NCBI GenBank assembly: GCA_033085395.1
Contig: JANQBS010000330.1
Location: forward strand, 1 to 39,027
Length of the DNA: 39,027 nt
Source of the DNA: Xanthoparmelia taractica
Lineage: Eukaryota > Ascomycota > Lecanoromycetes > Lecanorales > Parmeliaceae
Direction of reading: 5' to 3'
Positions 12,776-23,620 of the stretch are shown piece after piece; the first letter of the stretch is position 1, and each line of letters opens with the position of its first letter. A model generated the notes under the pieces. It was not told where the DNA came from, searched no databases, and saw nothing but the letters and a program-made list of their open reading frames with translations. Position numbers and translations under genes: made by a program.

Positions 12776-13216
12776 CCATTCACCTTGAAAAAAAAGGGGC
12801 ACCATTCATGATGCTGATGATGGCTTTGTACATATTACTTTATGACGCTCTGTTGAACGGTTAACAGCGGGCGATCGTTTTTGAAAGGTGGAACGGCAGG
12901 AAGGAACTAGTAGGATATTCATAGGCTTGCATTGTGAACGATTGCTCAAAGATTTCGAGGTTCTGTTGATACAAGTTTGGCAAAAGCTTCGACACATAGT
13001 CCTTATCCTTGTGGTGTTCATGACCAGTCATGAGAAGTCAAGACTACAGATCCGTGCAGGCATAATGGCGAAACCCTAGTCGAAGAGTACCAATAACGTA
13101 CCTTGGCGTATTCGCGCTTCCTTGTCATTATAAAGCCCTTCACCGACTACTCTTCCACTATGACATTCCTGCTAGCCTGCAAGTTTGCCCAGAGTTCTTC
13201 TCCCATTAGTTGTGCC
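12776..13216. terminator. Convergent 3' intergenic region, SPT21-like and RPA3
   Basis: The two genes converge here, so both 3' UTRs and poly(A) signals must lie inside. An A-rich run follows the SPT21-like stop at about 12786. I see no other gene. Confidence 0.4.
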
Positions 13217-13777
13217 TCAGTCATTGCTGTCATAGAAGATCTCCTTATATCGATGCGTGGCGTCCACAACTGCTTCGACGGCATTGAAGTCTGCTCGCAC
13301 ACACTTGCTTAGCCATCTACTGTTCCTCCAGCAATGGTCCCGATCATTGTACGGCAAGTGGGTGTAACCGTACCGATGTTGCTTCCAAAATCCGTAGCCT
13401 GAAACACCTTGACGCTCAAATCTTGCTGGACTTTGCCCACAATCTCGACAGCGTTGTTCAGTTTGAGATGTGCGTCCTATGTATGGAAACTGTCAGCCAT
13501 ATTCCAGTTTATGCGTACACTGCCTCGTTCTTCTCAATACGCCCACCTCCTCTCCATCTTCACGATTGCCCCGTAGCCCAATTTCTCCCACTTTCCTAGC
13601 TTGTCTACCCGGGTTGGGATAGCTTACCCTGTTCAAGTGTACATTTATGCTGCCGTTCGCATCGACAGTAGCCGTTTCTCCGCGCAATGAGACTACTTTG
13701 CCCAAGATGCGAACGGTTTGATTGGTAAAAGAATCGAGGTACTTGGCGTTGACGCGGGGGGTGGCTTCGGAAGCCAT
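13217..13777 (-). CDS. RFA3: Replication factor A subunit 3 (RPA14-like)
   Basis: This is the small subunit of the heterotrimeric single-strand DNA-binding complex RPA, used in replication, repair and recombination. Exons are 13777-13628, 13476-13374 and 13290-13217, giving 108 aa, as expected for the family. The single OB-fold reads TPRVNAKYLDSF, NQTVRILGKVVSLRGETATVDANG, NVHLNRDAHLKLNNAVEIVGKV, LSVKVFQATDFGSNI and then AVEAVVDATHRYKEIFYD. All three pieces match the family as remembered, and phases agree. A perfect ACGCGT lies 168 bp upstream, consistent with G1/S control. Confidence 0.92.
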
Positions 13778-14685
13778 GGAGTCTGTTGAGCAAGGTCTGT
13801 GAGCGAGATGGGTAGTGATATATCAGCGAACCCTCAAGTGTAGGATGCTAGCGGTTTTTTGTAGGATGCAGGGTTGGAAGTGCTGTAGACGATTTGCGGT
13901 ATTTTGGTGATGGAACGAGGTGAGAAGGTGGGGTGACTGGAGACACGCGTTCTGATCCGACGCGAGACCACGTGCTATTCTACACAGCCTACGGCCCTGC
14001 GCTTCAACATTCGGGATGTTTCATCAAACGCTGCGGCGCATCTCCCGATGCGTTTCGATGTTGTCTGGATTGACATGGTTTCAGATGTGGTGCTGCTGCT
14101 ATTATTGTTCCGCAATCAAGACACCTGCGTCTGAATGTCTCATCACCCTTGCAGAAAATATCAGTCTACGAAAGTACCTCGCTCCGGTCTGCATTGCCTC
14201 AATAGCTGCATCATGAAGTCATTTCCTCTCGAAATGGTAGTGGAGATGGTGACAGTGGCAGGCAGCAAATCCCTCGTCCGCTGCGGGGAACAGACTTCCG
14301 GTAGACTTCCACCTTCCTCATTCGGCACGATTGCTTGTGAAATCACATCTCCGCAGGATTTAAGGGTTCCGGAGAACCGATCCCATGCTTTCATATCTTT
14401 ATTGGCAGTTGACCCTATCACGCCTTGGACCCAATATGCAGTTGCCCGTTCAGTAAGGTACATTGAGCACAGCCTACAGCCGTATAGGTAGGTACTAATT
14501 ATATTCTTGCTGCTCCGAGCTGCGAGCTGCATAATGATGGAGGCAAGACGCGAGTCAACGTCATGCGATCACCTCGGAGATCTCCACGTTGGAGTACACC
14601 AAGCCGAGCTTTGTATTTCATATTCACTCACTCCCATTCTCATACGAAATATCCATAGCTGTCTTAAGCATTATTCCTACCTAGC
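13778..14685. promoter_or_regulatory. Divergent intergenic region, RPA3 and carboxypeptidase
   Basis: This 908-bp segment carries promoters for both genes. The RPA3-proximal end holds ACGCGT (13945-13950), a related GACGCGA nearby, and a CACGTG E-box (13969-13974). I see no gene inside. Confidence 0.5.
13945..13950. promoter_or_regulatory. MluI cell-cycle box (ACGCGT) upstream of RPA3
   Basis: A perfect ACGCGT lies 168 bp upstream of the RPA3 start. Known fungal MBF complexes bind this box in G1/S genes, including DNA replication genes. Function here is inferred from the motif and the target gene. Confidence 0.5.
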
Positions 14686-16607
14686 ATGTTTCTCACAAAA
14701 CCCAAGTTCACTACGCTCGTAGTGGGCTTGCTTTGTTTCGTTTCTACTGCAGTCAATGCTGTACCGAGCCTTGAACCAAGGCAAATCCCCGCCAATGCTA
14801 CTGACGTGACTACCATCAAGTCGCCCACAGGAGTAACCATTCGCTACAAAGAGCCTGGGAAAGCTGGCGTCTGCGAGACCACTCCTGGCGTTGGCTCATA
14901 CTCGGGCTATGTCGACCTCTCTCCCACTTCTCACACATTTTTTTGGTTTTTCGAAGCGCGACACAATCCAGAAACGGCACCGTTGACGCTATGGCTGAAT
15001 GGTGGTCCCGGCAGTGACTCGTTGATCGGCCTCTTCCAAGGTGTGCATAATTCGAAAAGTGGAGTACTTGGGTTATAACATGCTGAACTAACTTCATAGA
15101 ACTCGGACCTTGCAACGTCACCCAGAATCTCACCACCGTCGTGAACGAGAATTCATGGAGCGAAGTATCGAACTTATTGTTTATCTCGCAACCACTCGGA
15201 GTGGGTTTCTCCTACTCCGAGGAAGAGCCTGGTAGCTTCAATCCGTTTACAGGCGAGCAAGAAAACTCGTCATACGGAGTGACTGGAGAATGGCCGGTTA
15301 TCAATGCTACAGAGCTGAGCACGACAGATCTTGCTGCAGTCGCCACATGGCATGTTCTTCAAGGCTTTCTCAGCGCTCTTCCTCAATTGGACGGCAAGGT
15401 AGCCAACAAGACGTTTAACCTGTGGACCGAGTCGTACGGTGGTCATTATGGCCCCGCATTCTTCAACTACTTCTACGAGCAGAACGCTCTGATTGCCGAC
15501 GGCACAACGAATGGAACTCAACTCATCTTCGATACTTTGGGCATTGGCAACGGCATCATTTCCGAGTCCATTCAGGCGCCTTATTATCCCGAGTTCGCCG
15601 TGAACAATACCTACGGCATCAAAGCTGTCAACGACACTGTCTATGAGTACATGAAGTTTGCTTGCTACATGATTGGTGGCTGTCTCGATCAATGTGCGGC
15701 ATGCGAACAAGCAAATAGGTCAACAGACGTGGGAATGCAAATATGCTTCCAAGCCACCGACCAGTGCAGGAACAATGTCGAGTCACCCTACTATTCCTAC
15801 AGCGGCCGCGGTGTCTATGAGTAAGTAGCAGTCTTTCCAAGTGGCGCCTGGAACATCTGCTTACAACCTTGAAGTATCCGCCATCCCTACGAAGATCCTA
15901 CCCCACCAACTTACTTTGCTGATTATCTCAACCTCGCGTCTACCCAAGATGCTATCGGCGTCAACCTAAATTACACAGAATCTAATACCGACGTCTTCTA
16001 CGCGTTCCAGAAAACAGGCGATTTCGCTTACCCAAATTTCCTTTCGGACCTTGAAATGATTCTTAATAATTCCGTCCGAGTAGCTCTGTATCACGGCGAC
16101 GCAGACTATATCTGTAACTGGTTTGGTGGCCAAGCCGTCTCCCTCCAAATCGATTACGCCCACTCGGCAGAGTTTCGCGCTGCGGGCTATGCACCCTTCG
16201 TCGTCGATGGGACTGAGTATGGCGAGGTGCGGCAGTACGGCAACTTCAGCTTCATGACAATCTATGAGGCGGGTCACGAAGTCCCCTTCTACCAGCCACT
16301 TGCCTCGCTGGCTATGTTCAGCCGTGTGCTCGGAAATTTGGACATTGCGACTGGTGAGGAGATGGTGACGGGGACGTACGAGACGAATGGAACGGCCAAT
16401 GCAACGCATACGGAGCCATATGTGGCGATTCCAACCGTGACGGGGAATGGGACACTGCAGGCGAGCTACACAGCTGCGATTACGGGGCCCATTACGAGTG
16501 TGCCGCCGGAAGGGGACCAAGTGGTGGCGACGGCGACGGCGAGTGTGTCGACGACGGAAGTGATGCACGGAAGGTATGTGAGAAAGGAGTTGAACTTGAA
16601 AGGGTGA
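14686..16607 (+). CDS. Secreted serine carboxypeptidase (peptidase family S10, carboxypeptidase S1 homolog)
   Basis: This enzyme removes C-terminal residues from peptides. Exons are 14686-15040, 15100-15820 and 15875-16607, giving 602 aa. The N-terminus has a signal peptide (hydrophobic TTLVVGLLCFVSTAVNA, cleavage probably near residue 25). Family motifs in order: FFWFFEARHNPETAPLTLWLNGGPG, LGPC, NLLFISQPLGVGFSYS, then the catalytic Ser in WTESYGGHYGP (S230), the catalytic Asp in HGDADYICNW (D434) and the catalytic His in AGHEVPFYQP (H493). Many Asn-X-Ser/Thr sites suggest N-glycosylation. The C-terminal 100 residues are Thr/Ala-rich, a stalk-like tail. I see no clear GPI signal. The NGGPGSDS stretch differs slightly from the commoner NGGPGSSS. 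Confidence 0.93.
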
Positions 16608-18354
16608 GAGGTCGGATGTTGAGAGTGGGAAAAGCGCGTGCTTGCGCTCCTATTCTTACATAGTAATGAAGAATGCATCATTAGCAATCATGCCATTGAC
16701 TTTTCTTGTTGGTTTCCTGGACTGTGAAGTTCTTCATTCCCAGACGATCGGGCCATTAACAGCGGCGGGTCATTTTCACATGGAGTGCATGCAGGAAATC
16801 CCACGCCGGCTGGTTGAATGGTCACATATTCATTCAAGTGGCGAGGTATACCCAACGACCATCTCGATTTGTACCATTTTTGCATTATGTTTCCCTGCTT
16901 CACCCAAATTCAATGCTTCAAACAAGGAGACGACGGCAGCATCTGCGGCATATGCAGGCGTTCTTGCGGTCTTGTCTATTTGAACAACAGCTACGAGCGG
17001 CTTACCTGGACACCTCCCCTTCAAGGCAGTCTCTTGACCATTGTACCCTTATGAATTTTGCAGCAGGGATGTGCTATGTGTGATTGTCAAGATGTTGTGG
17101 GTGGACATTATTTGTGCAGGCTGGCATGGCTTTTTGAGACGATCAATCGAATTTTCAGCTCCCCGTTGGTTTCGATTCCTGATGGCGCTGGTAAAATTGG
17201 TGTTGGCTTTTTTTGTCCATTTTCTTCCCGTGAGCTCGAGGCGCTCAATGAACGTATCTCGAGGTCTCGCACCTGCCGGCTGGGCTGACCTGGTGATGGG
17301 TGAGATTAATAGACGGGAACCGTGCGCTGTGTGTATGCACTGAGCTCGTATGGAGCAAATTCTCACTTGTTGTGGGTGGTAGGTACCAGCCGGTCCATCA
17401 ATCAGCCTCAGGCTTCGATTCTGCAGGCTTTGATTCTCGATGATTGATTGATAGTCGAAATAGATATAGACGAAGTCGGGCCGCAGTACAGTCACACGCA
17501 GTTGCCCCTTGTCTCAATCCTTCGGACCTGCCATCCCTCGTCCATTCCCAGGACAGATAATTGACAGATAATTCACAGCCAGGATGAGAAATGCGACCGC
17601 CTTTCCCACCAACCCAATAACTTGACTATCTTCAATCAGCCCCTTCTGTTCGGCCGTTGTCAGCTACGGCGGGAGCGCGGCTACTATAATTGGAGGTTTT
17701 ATATCTTCATAAAGTAAGCAGAAGGCGCAGACCGCAAGAGGCTTAGCGAGCTTAGCATATCCGAAGCAGGCAATCACATCTAAATAAGGTACCAGGGGTA
17801 CTTACCTTACCTTAGAGCTTACCTATCTTACACCGCCGTATAGACTGTACCTTTGTCCTCAATCACGATCGGTGAACATTAAGGTAGAAGGCATCAGGCT
17901 ATGCTATGAGTTCGGCACGCAAATTCCGACCCTGCATGCTTATCCGTCAGACCTGGTGGACTGAGGCAGAGCTGACCTCACCCGAACGCAATTTTTGTCC
18001 GTGCAGGTTGGGTTGGAGGGCTTATATTGATAAGGAAGGTTGCAATTGGCTAAGAAAAGCACAAATATGCCATATTCTACCTGTCGGCTTATGGCCGCTG
18101 GTAGATAACATCACACAGAATATCATTTATGAATGCAGTACTTTGCGGCCTGAAATCCCTAAGATTGCTCACCTCATCCAGCCTGTGCCCGCCTTATTCA
18201 GCTCGTCGTCAGCTTATCTAGCCTGTGCTCAGGCAATGATCTACTTTTCCCTCTACCTCACGCTCTTTTGCGAATTTTAATCTTCTCCAACCGGACGTCT
18301 TACTCTGAGGTCGAAATTTTGTCTAGACCAGATCCTATGTCTCTCCTTTGAGCA
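16608..18354. other. 1.75-kb intergenic stretch
   Basis: I find no convincing gene. It holds a perfect 11-bp tandem duplication (17552-17573) and a run of TACCTTA/AAGGTA-like words near 17786-17830. The 3' UTR of the carboxypeptidase and the promoter of the DUF2235 gene lie here. Confidence 0.5.
17552..17573. repeat. 11-bp perfect tandem repeat x2
   Basis: The unit GACAGATAATT is repeated twice without mismatch, followed by a partial third copy. It is a short local duplication. Confidence 0.7.
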
Positions 18355-19869
18355 ATGGCAGCTACTATGACCCAAAAAACTCATCGCATGTCTGAAGCCG
18401 ATGGCATCCATGCAGACATGCCGACAAAGGAGCAAAAAAGGCTCATCCTCTGCTTCGATGGTACAGGTGATCAATATCGTGCGGACACGTCTGACACCAA
18501 TGTTGTCAAGCTGTATCAGAAATTCGACCGTCAAGATCCATGCCAGTATCATTATTACCAACGTGAGTTTGCCTTTCGTGTCACGTTTTGCGGATATTTC
18601 TCGATCCAGACGTCAAGAACGACGAATGGAAGACTCTCTCGTGTCAATCAGTTAACAGAGCCTAAACATTTATTACTAACATCTGTCTCGCCATAGCTGG
18701 AATTGGGACATACTGTACGGGTACCTCGTCCCTCAATCCTGGATTATGGGGTAGGTTCAAGCGCTGGGGTAGTGAGATATTGGACGAAGGTATCGGCACG
18801 ACTTTCGACCAGCATGTTATTGCTGGCTACCGCTTTGCAATGAGATACTACAGTGACGGAGACAGAATATTCATGTTCGGTTTCTCCAGAGGCGCTTTTA
18901 CAGCTCGCTTCCTCGCTCGGATGATAGCCACTGTCGGACTTCTTTCCAAAGGCAACGAAGAGATGGTGCCTTTTGCGTATAGGACGTACCAAGAATATGT
19001 AATGGGTTGTGGTTCCAGATTCAACACTGCCCAAGAAGCCGAGGAATATATGAAGAGCTTCAAGACAACCTTTTGTCGTGCCGGAGCGAGGATCCATTTC
19101 CTAGGATTATTCGATACTGTCAACTCTGTCGGGTATTTCGAAAATCCCTCCTCTAGGAGAAAGTACACGCCAAACGTCCTTGGAACGGCTACCCATGTCC
19201 GCCACGCTGTCGCAATTGACGAGCGCCGCTGCAAGTTCAAACCGGCTTTGTTTCAGCAAGACCAAAAGCTTGCCAACAGCATCAACGAGGATATCAAAGA
19301 AGTTTTCTTTCCTGGTGGTCATGGCGACATTGGCGGAGGTTGGCTCGCTGAGGGTGTTAAAGCCAAGCTTGAAGCTGATGACGCTCTTCAGCTCAGTGAT
19401 CTAACCCTCAAGTGGATGATCAGCGAGCTTGACGCACTATCAGCTGAGCATCCAGCCAACCAAATTGCTTGGAATGAGCATAGAGACATCTTCTTGAACA
19501 ATTTCAACCGGAAAGCCTCCACCGCAGTGCAAGCACGCTTGCATGATGTTTTGGCATGGGGAAATTGCGTGTCTCGAACACAAACCTTCATGTGGCGCAT
19601 CCTGGGTACGTACAGCTTTTTCACTTTAGCTTGGCGGGACAATCATGTTAGACATTGCTGACTGTCCATGTCCAGAATGGCTGCCCATATTCTGTCGCCT
19701 CGAGCTTATCCGAGGGCAATGGACGTCCGTAAATTTCCCACCCAACATGTGTGGGAGGCGTGATATCCCAAAGGGAGCCGACTTCGACCCCTCAGTCAAA
19801 GCCCGGATGCTGGCTGTGAAGGACTACCGTCCGACGAATAAAGGGATACTCAAACTCCAAGCTGTGTAG
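18355..19869 (+). CDS. DUF2235 alpha/beta-hydrolase (Tle1-like phospholipase fold)
   Basis: Exons are 18355-18562, 18697-19605 and 19676-19869, giving 436 aa. The N-terminus LILCFDGTGDQYRADTSDTNVVKLY and, across intron 1, YQPGIGTY are DUF2235 signatures. The nucleophile elbow is FMFGFSRGAFTAR (GxSxG, Ser at about residue 133). LGLFDTVNSVG and VFFPGGHGDIGGGW, which carries a likely catalytic His, follow. The C-terminus GADFDPSVKARM and YRPTN also fits. The family includes bacterial type VI Tle1 phospholipases and many fungal proteins of unknown substrate. Lipase activity here is inference from the fold. I see no signal peptide or membrane segment, so it is probably cytosolic. Alternative in-frame ATGs lie shortly downstream (about 18367 and 18388). 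Confidence 0.88.
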
Positions 19870-20229
19870 AGACCTTCATGAGCCAAAGCCGTGATCATTG
19901 GGTCACATACCTATTCCTTTTGTGGATTTTGTTCGGAGTATTGGGTGAAGCGCTTGTCGATGCTGTTAAGATTAGCGCGCTTTGTGTCGGCTCCCTGTCC
20001 CTCGTATCGTTTGATTTTATTCCTTGAGCGTTTTTGAAGGTCTGATCTAGTTCTGCATGGTTGGTTTCTCTTCCGAGAGTGCAATCAACCTCGTCAAGTA
20101 CGCAAGGGCTCGCGTGACTCTAGTTACCTGGTACCTTAACCCAGAACAGTACTGTATCCAGAGCAGTCGAAAAAGGGAAAAGCGGTGCGTTGCCCTCGAA
20201 CATTGCCCTTCCAAATCATCACAACCCAA
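19870..20229. terminator. Convergent 3' intergenic region, DUF2235 and SDR
   Basis: Two convergent genes end at the borders of this 360-bp segment. I see no further gene. It should hold both polyadenylation regions. Confidence 0.4.
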
Positions 20230-21201
20230 CTACCTAAACCCTGCCGTCTGCTTCTCGCAATATTCCGTAAACAAAGCCGCAACCCCTGTGCCTCCATCCT
20301 CCCGAGTCTTCAGAGCAGCCAGCAAGTCCGGTCTCGGACTCGGATGCACACGTCCCCAAGGCACCACATACTTTCCCCCATCTCCGATTCCCAAGTCCCC
20401 CGACAGCCCCGCCCAAAGCTCGGTATAAGCGCCCATTTTAGCGCTATATAGCAACGGCGCGGCCACGAACCCAAGGATCCACGGCGCATGCCGCAATAGC
20501 GCCGTCTTTAAGTTTCCCGGATTCTGCGTCACGCTGAGGATGCCCTTTGAACCCGTCTGGGCTGCTAGTGCGCTGGCGAGAAACCAGTTGCCCGTTTTGG
20601 AATTTGCATAATTCCTCTGTTGATTCGAAGGCGGGGTTGTGAGGTCTGCAATGTCGATTCCGCATTTGGGCGCCTGAAGGTCGACGGCAATGGAGGAAGT
20701 CCATATCACGCGCACTGCGGCTGGGGATGCACTTTCTGCGGTATGTAGAAGGGTCGGGAGGAGGAGCTGTGTTAGAAGGTAATGGCCCAGACAATTCGTT
20801 GCCATTTGAAGCTCATGACCCTGTGCTGAGACCGAGCCGGGAGGCGGAAGCGAGACGCCTGCGTTATTGAACAGAACGTCAAGTTTTGATTCTTTCGCTG
20901 TAAAAGCCTCCACTGCCGGTTTGATGGTCGTCAGATCGTCAAGGGAGAGCGAGAGAAAATGGAGCTCGCCAGGTGAAGTTGTGGAAAGGGCCTTGAGTTT
21001 TGAGATTGCTGAGTCCGCGTTTGCTTCTGAACGGCCGGCTAGGTAGACTCTGCCACCGGCTTGATAGAGCAAGGCGCAAAGCTCAAAGCCGACTCCCGAG
21101 GTGCCGCCTGTTACGATAAATACTTTGCCCTTTTGGCTGGGAAGGTTGGCTTCTGTTAGGGTTGGAGGTGGTGGGAAGAATTGAGAGAACGTGACCCCCA
21201 T
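20230..21201 (-). CDS. Short-chain dehydrogenase/reductase (WW-oxidoreductase/retinol-dehydrogenase-like)
   Basis: This intronless gene gives 323 aa. It has the classical SDR layout: NAD(P)-binding TGGTSGVG at residues 31-38, FNNAG at 111-115, catalytic Ser in WTSS (about 169) and YANSK (Tyr198, Lys202). AGRS at about 55-58, after the second beta strand, suggests NADP(H) preference. The N-terminal FSQFFPPPPTLTEANLP is seen in many fungal SDRs of this type. The substrate is unknown. A TATATAT string about 30 bp upstream of the ATG suggests a very short leader. Confidence 0.9.
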   Translation of the reverse strand: MGVTFSQFFPPPPTLTEANLPSQKGKVFIVTGGTSGVGFELCALLYQAGGRVYLAGRSEANADSAISKLKALSTTSPGELHFLSLSLDDLTTIKPAVEAFTAKESKLDVLFNNAGVSLPPPGSVSAQGHELQMATNCLGHYLLTQLLLPTLLHTAESASPAAVRVIWTSSIAVDLQAPKCGIDIADLTTPPSNQQRNYANSKTGNWFLASALAAQTGSKGILSVTQNPGNLKTALLRHAPWILGFVAAPLLYSAKMGAYTELWAGLSGDLGIGDGGKYVVPWGRVHPSPRPDLLAALKTREDGGTGVAALFTEYCEKQTAGFR

Positions 21202-21229
21202 GGTGGAGAGCAGGGAATAGCTTTTACCC

Positions 21230-21236
21230 TATATAT
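21230..21236 (-). promoter_or_regulatory. TATA box upstream of the SDR gene
   Basis: A TATATAT string lies about 30 bp upstream of the SDR start codon. No other TATA-like word lies as close. Confidence 0.35.
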
Positions 21237-21320
21237 CGACTCCAAGACTTGAAGAACGTCGTGATTGATTGACCGCGTGATGTTGGGGGTATTACTGTAG
21301 GATGAAAGAATTGGGGATCG

Positions 21321-21334
21321 GATCGGATCCGATC
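21321..21334. repeat. 14-bp perfect palindrome GATCGGATCCGATC
   Basis: The palindrome is centred on a BamHI site in a GATCG-rich run, just before the AT-rich element. Function unknown. Confidence 0.5.
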
Positions 21335-21359
21335 GGGGCGTTGGTTATTTGCCGCATAC

Positions 21360-21637
21360 ATTAGGGCTAGGGCTAGATTAGAATTTCCACGTTTTTTTAA
21401 TTTATCTTGATATATTTATCTATATAGACCGTTCTAGTTAATATTCTAGATTTCTAAATACTTTGTACTTATTATTAATAATAAAAAAAGTATATTATAC
21501 TAAGATTTATTGAGTTTGATACGATATTGAAGTTATGATAATAATAATCCCAGACCTGACTTTACTATCAGGGTTAGAAATATATCCGAGCCCCAGCCCT
21601 AATGTTGCATATCCCAGGGAGTTGCATGTCCTAAAGC
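21360..21637. mobile_element. MITE-like AT-rich element with TTAGGGCT-type terminal inverted repeats
   Basis: The left end is ATTAGGGCTAGGGCTAG (21360-21376). The right end (21589-21603) is its inverted copy with two changes. Just outside the right end lie two imperfect 17-bp units (21604-21620 and 21621-21637). The interior of about 210 bp is very AT-rich and has no ORF. A second copy with the same end and the same 17-bp units lies at 38485 onward. This suggests a degraded non-autonomous transposon or RIP-mutated repeat. I could not define a clean target-site duplication. Confidence 0.55.
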
Positions 21638-23178
21638 GTAGGATTTGAATATGCAAGTCTCCGCTTTGAGAAGGAGCTTATGATCAACGGGGTCAACAAT
21701 ATGACCTTTTAAACAGATAGAGTTCCAGCCTAAAGATGAAAGCGTAGGAGAGCAGCATCGTTTTCTGCAACCAATGAAAGGCGCTGCAATGCACCAAGAA
21801 AAGTACACAGATACTTACCAGGATACGGTGTATGCGGACGAGCTGTGACACCCAGAGCTGGCTCCAAGAAAAACGCAAGGCGACAACAGATTGCCTGTCC
21901 GTGATGCACCCTGCACACGAACCCTCACAACCCAGAGCACCTCCTAACGACTTCTGCGGGATCCCCTGTCACCAAGTCGCGTACACTAATCATCCGTTAG
22001 CGCATTCTAAGTTATACTGCTAGTTATTCTTCAATTCGCGTCACATAAGTCCGACCGGCTTGTTGTTCCTCCTACCTTTCATTGATGACACCTCCACGGT
22101 GCATCATTCCTTTGCCATGAGAACCACATCATGAGATAGGTTAGGCTCGTGGACCGATTTCCTTTCATCTCTCTGCTCCCCAGTGCACGTATCTATCTTG
22201 AAGAACTTGCTGGAGGGGCATTATTGCTCTCGTTTCCGTTCCCGCTTGCAACCGACTTCGGAACGACGCTCGATTGTGGGCTGGTTGATTCAGCTAATGA
22301 AAACTGTCTGCATTAGAAGTACCACAAGTCTCGTAGGGGAAAACAAGCAGACTGGACGGCAGGTTCTGATTTCTTTGGTCGTTGAAATAAAGTACGAATA
22401 TAGCGCGGGGGTGAAGAAGTCAACAAGAGCAGAGTTAACCATTAAGTTGGGTCAGAGACCGATTGAGACATCGTAGCACTCTAGGTGAACGTCTTCTGGT
22501 AGTCTCGCTCCCGAGTAACATCCGCGAAGTAGAGATTCAGATCGAGCTGCGGATCATTTTTCGGCAACATCCAAAGCAGCAAAAGAGTCAAGCCACCACG
22601 TCGATATGACTGCATCTTCGCATACCAGTCTCCTCGGACATTGCTGTGAACGAGCCACCGCAGTTTTGATCTTCAATTGCATCTCCAGGCACGCACAAGG
22701 CAAACATGCTAGAACCGAAAGCGTATCAAAGGAGCGCATTCATGAAGATGCGATCTATATAAGGCCAAAGCATTTCACACTCAGAATAACGCGGACGAGG
22801 GCAAATTTGTTGACATCGGTCCGTCAAATACGAGGCTGGGGCCTCGGAGAATGCACGCATTGAAAGTAGACGTACGGATTCAACTGGTCGAGCACAAGCC
22901 TTTGAAGTTCGAGAAGAGCATGCTAGACCACTTTTCACCGGGCCCAAGGAGACTTAGATCAGCAGAAATTTAAAAGTATGGAATGGCGAGCAACAGTACT
23001 CGCGGCTTCAAGGGAATATGCAATTGAGAGAAGTAAAATAGACGATGTCTTCGGAAGTGCACTAAATCAATCGGAACGAAGGCGCAATTGGAACGACATG
23101 GGAGAACTCCTTCAAATAGCCATCATGGAGATGATACACCTGGTGATTCGATAAGTGAGCTTTCCGCTGTGCAAGGGG

Positions 23179-23201
23179 TGTCATGATTGATGATCATGAC
23201 A
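23179..23201. repeat. Dyad with 9-bp arms
   Basis: TGTCATGAT (23179-23187) faces ATCATGACA (23193-23201) across 5 nt. It lies about 420 bp upstream of the cwf23-like start. It could be a dimeric factor site or simply a chance hairpin. Confidence 0.5.
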
Positions 23202-23620
23202 ATGAGATTGGCTTTAATCCACGTATTGTATTCTGGTGCTAGGTGTTTTATTACCGTTTCTTACGGCTGAGGAAACTTATGAGATATTTATCTCATTATC
23301 AAATTTGTTGGAAATACAGGCTACTGGTAGCGGAAGCATTGGCTGACTAATCAACTAATCAAATGATCTAATTAGCTATCAATTGATCCTTCTAGAGAAC
23401 ACAGAGAACATGGAGTAGGAAACCATGAAGGCGGTCATGGTCCCCCCTAACTCCCATACAAACCGAGTGAGTTCAAGGGCAATTCTCGAACATTCCTCAT
23501 GAGCAATCAAGCGGGGCAATTACCCGCTCCAATCTGATCCCCAAATTCCAACAAAATTGCGCAGGCTGTTTGTTAACGGAGTCCTGCCTCAGACTACAGC
23601 AACATTTTCAGAAGGCCAAA

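Larger units (their letters stand above)
21202..23620. other. 2.4-kb gene-poor region with an AT-rich repeat element
   Basis: No coding gene could be supported here. It holds a BamHI-centred palindrome (21321-21334), an AT-rich inverted-repeat element (21360-21637) and a strong dyad at 23179-23201. The AT content of 21390-21590 is far above that of the neighbours. Confidence 0.5.
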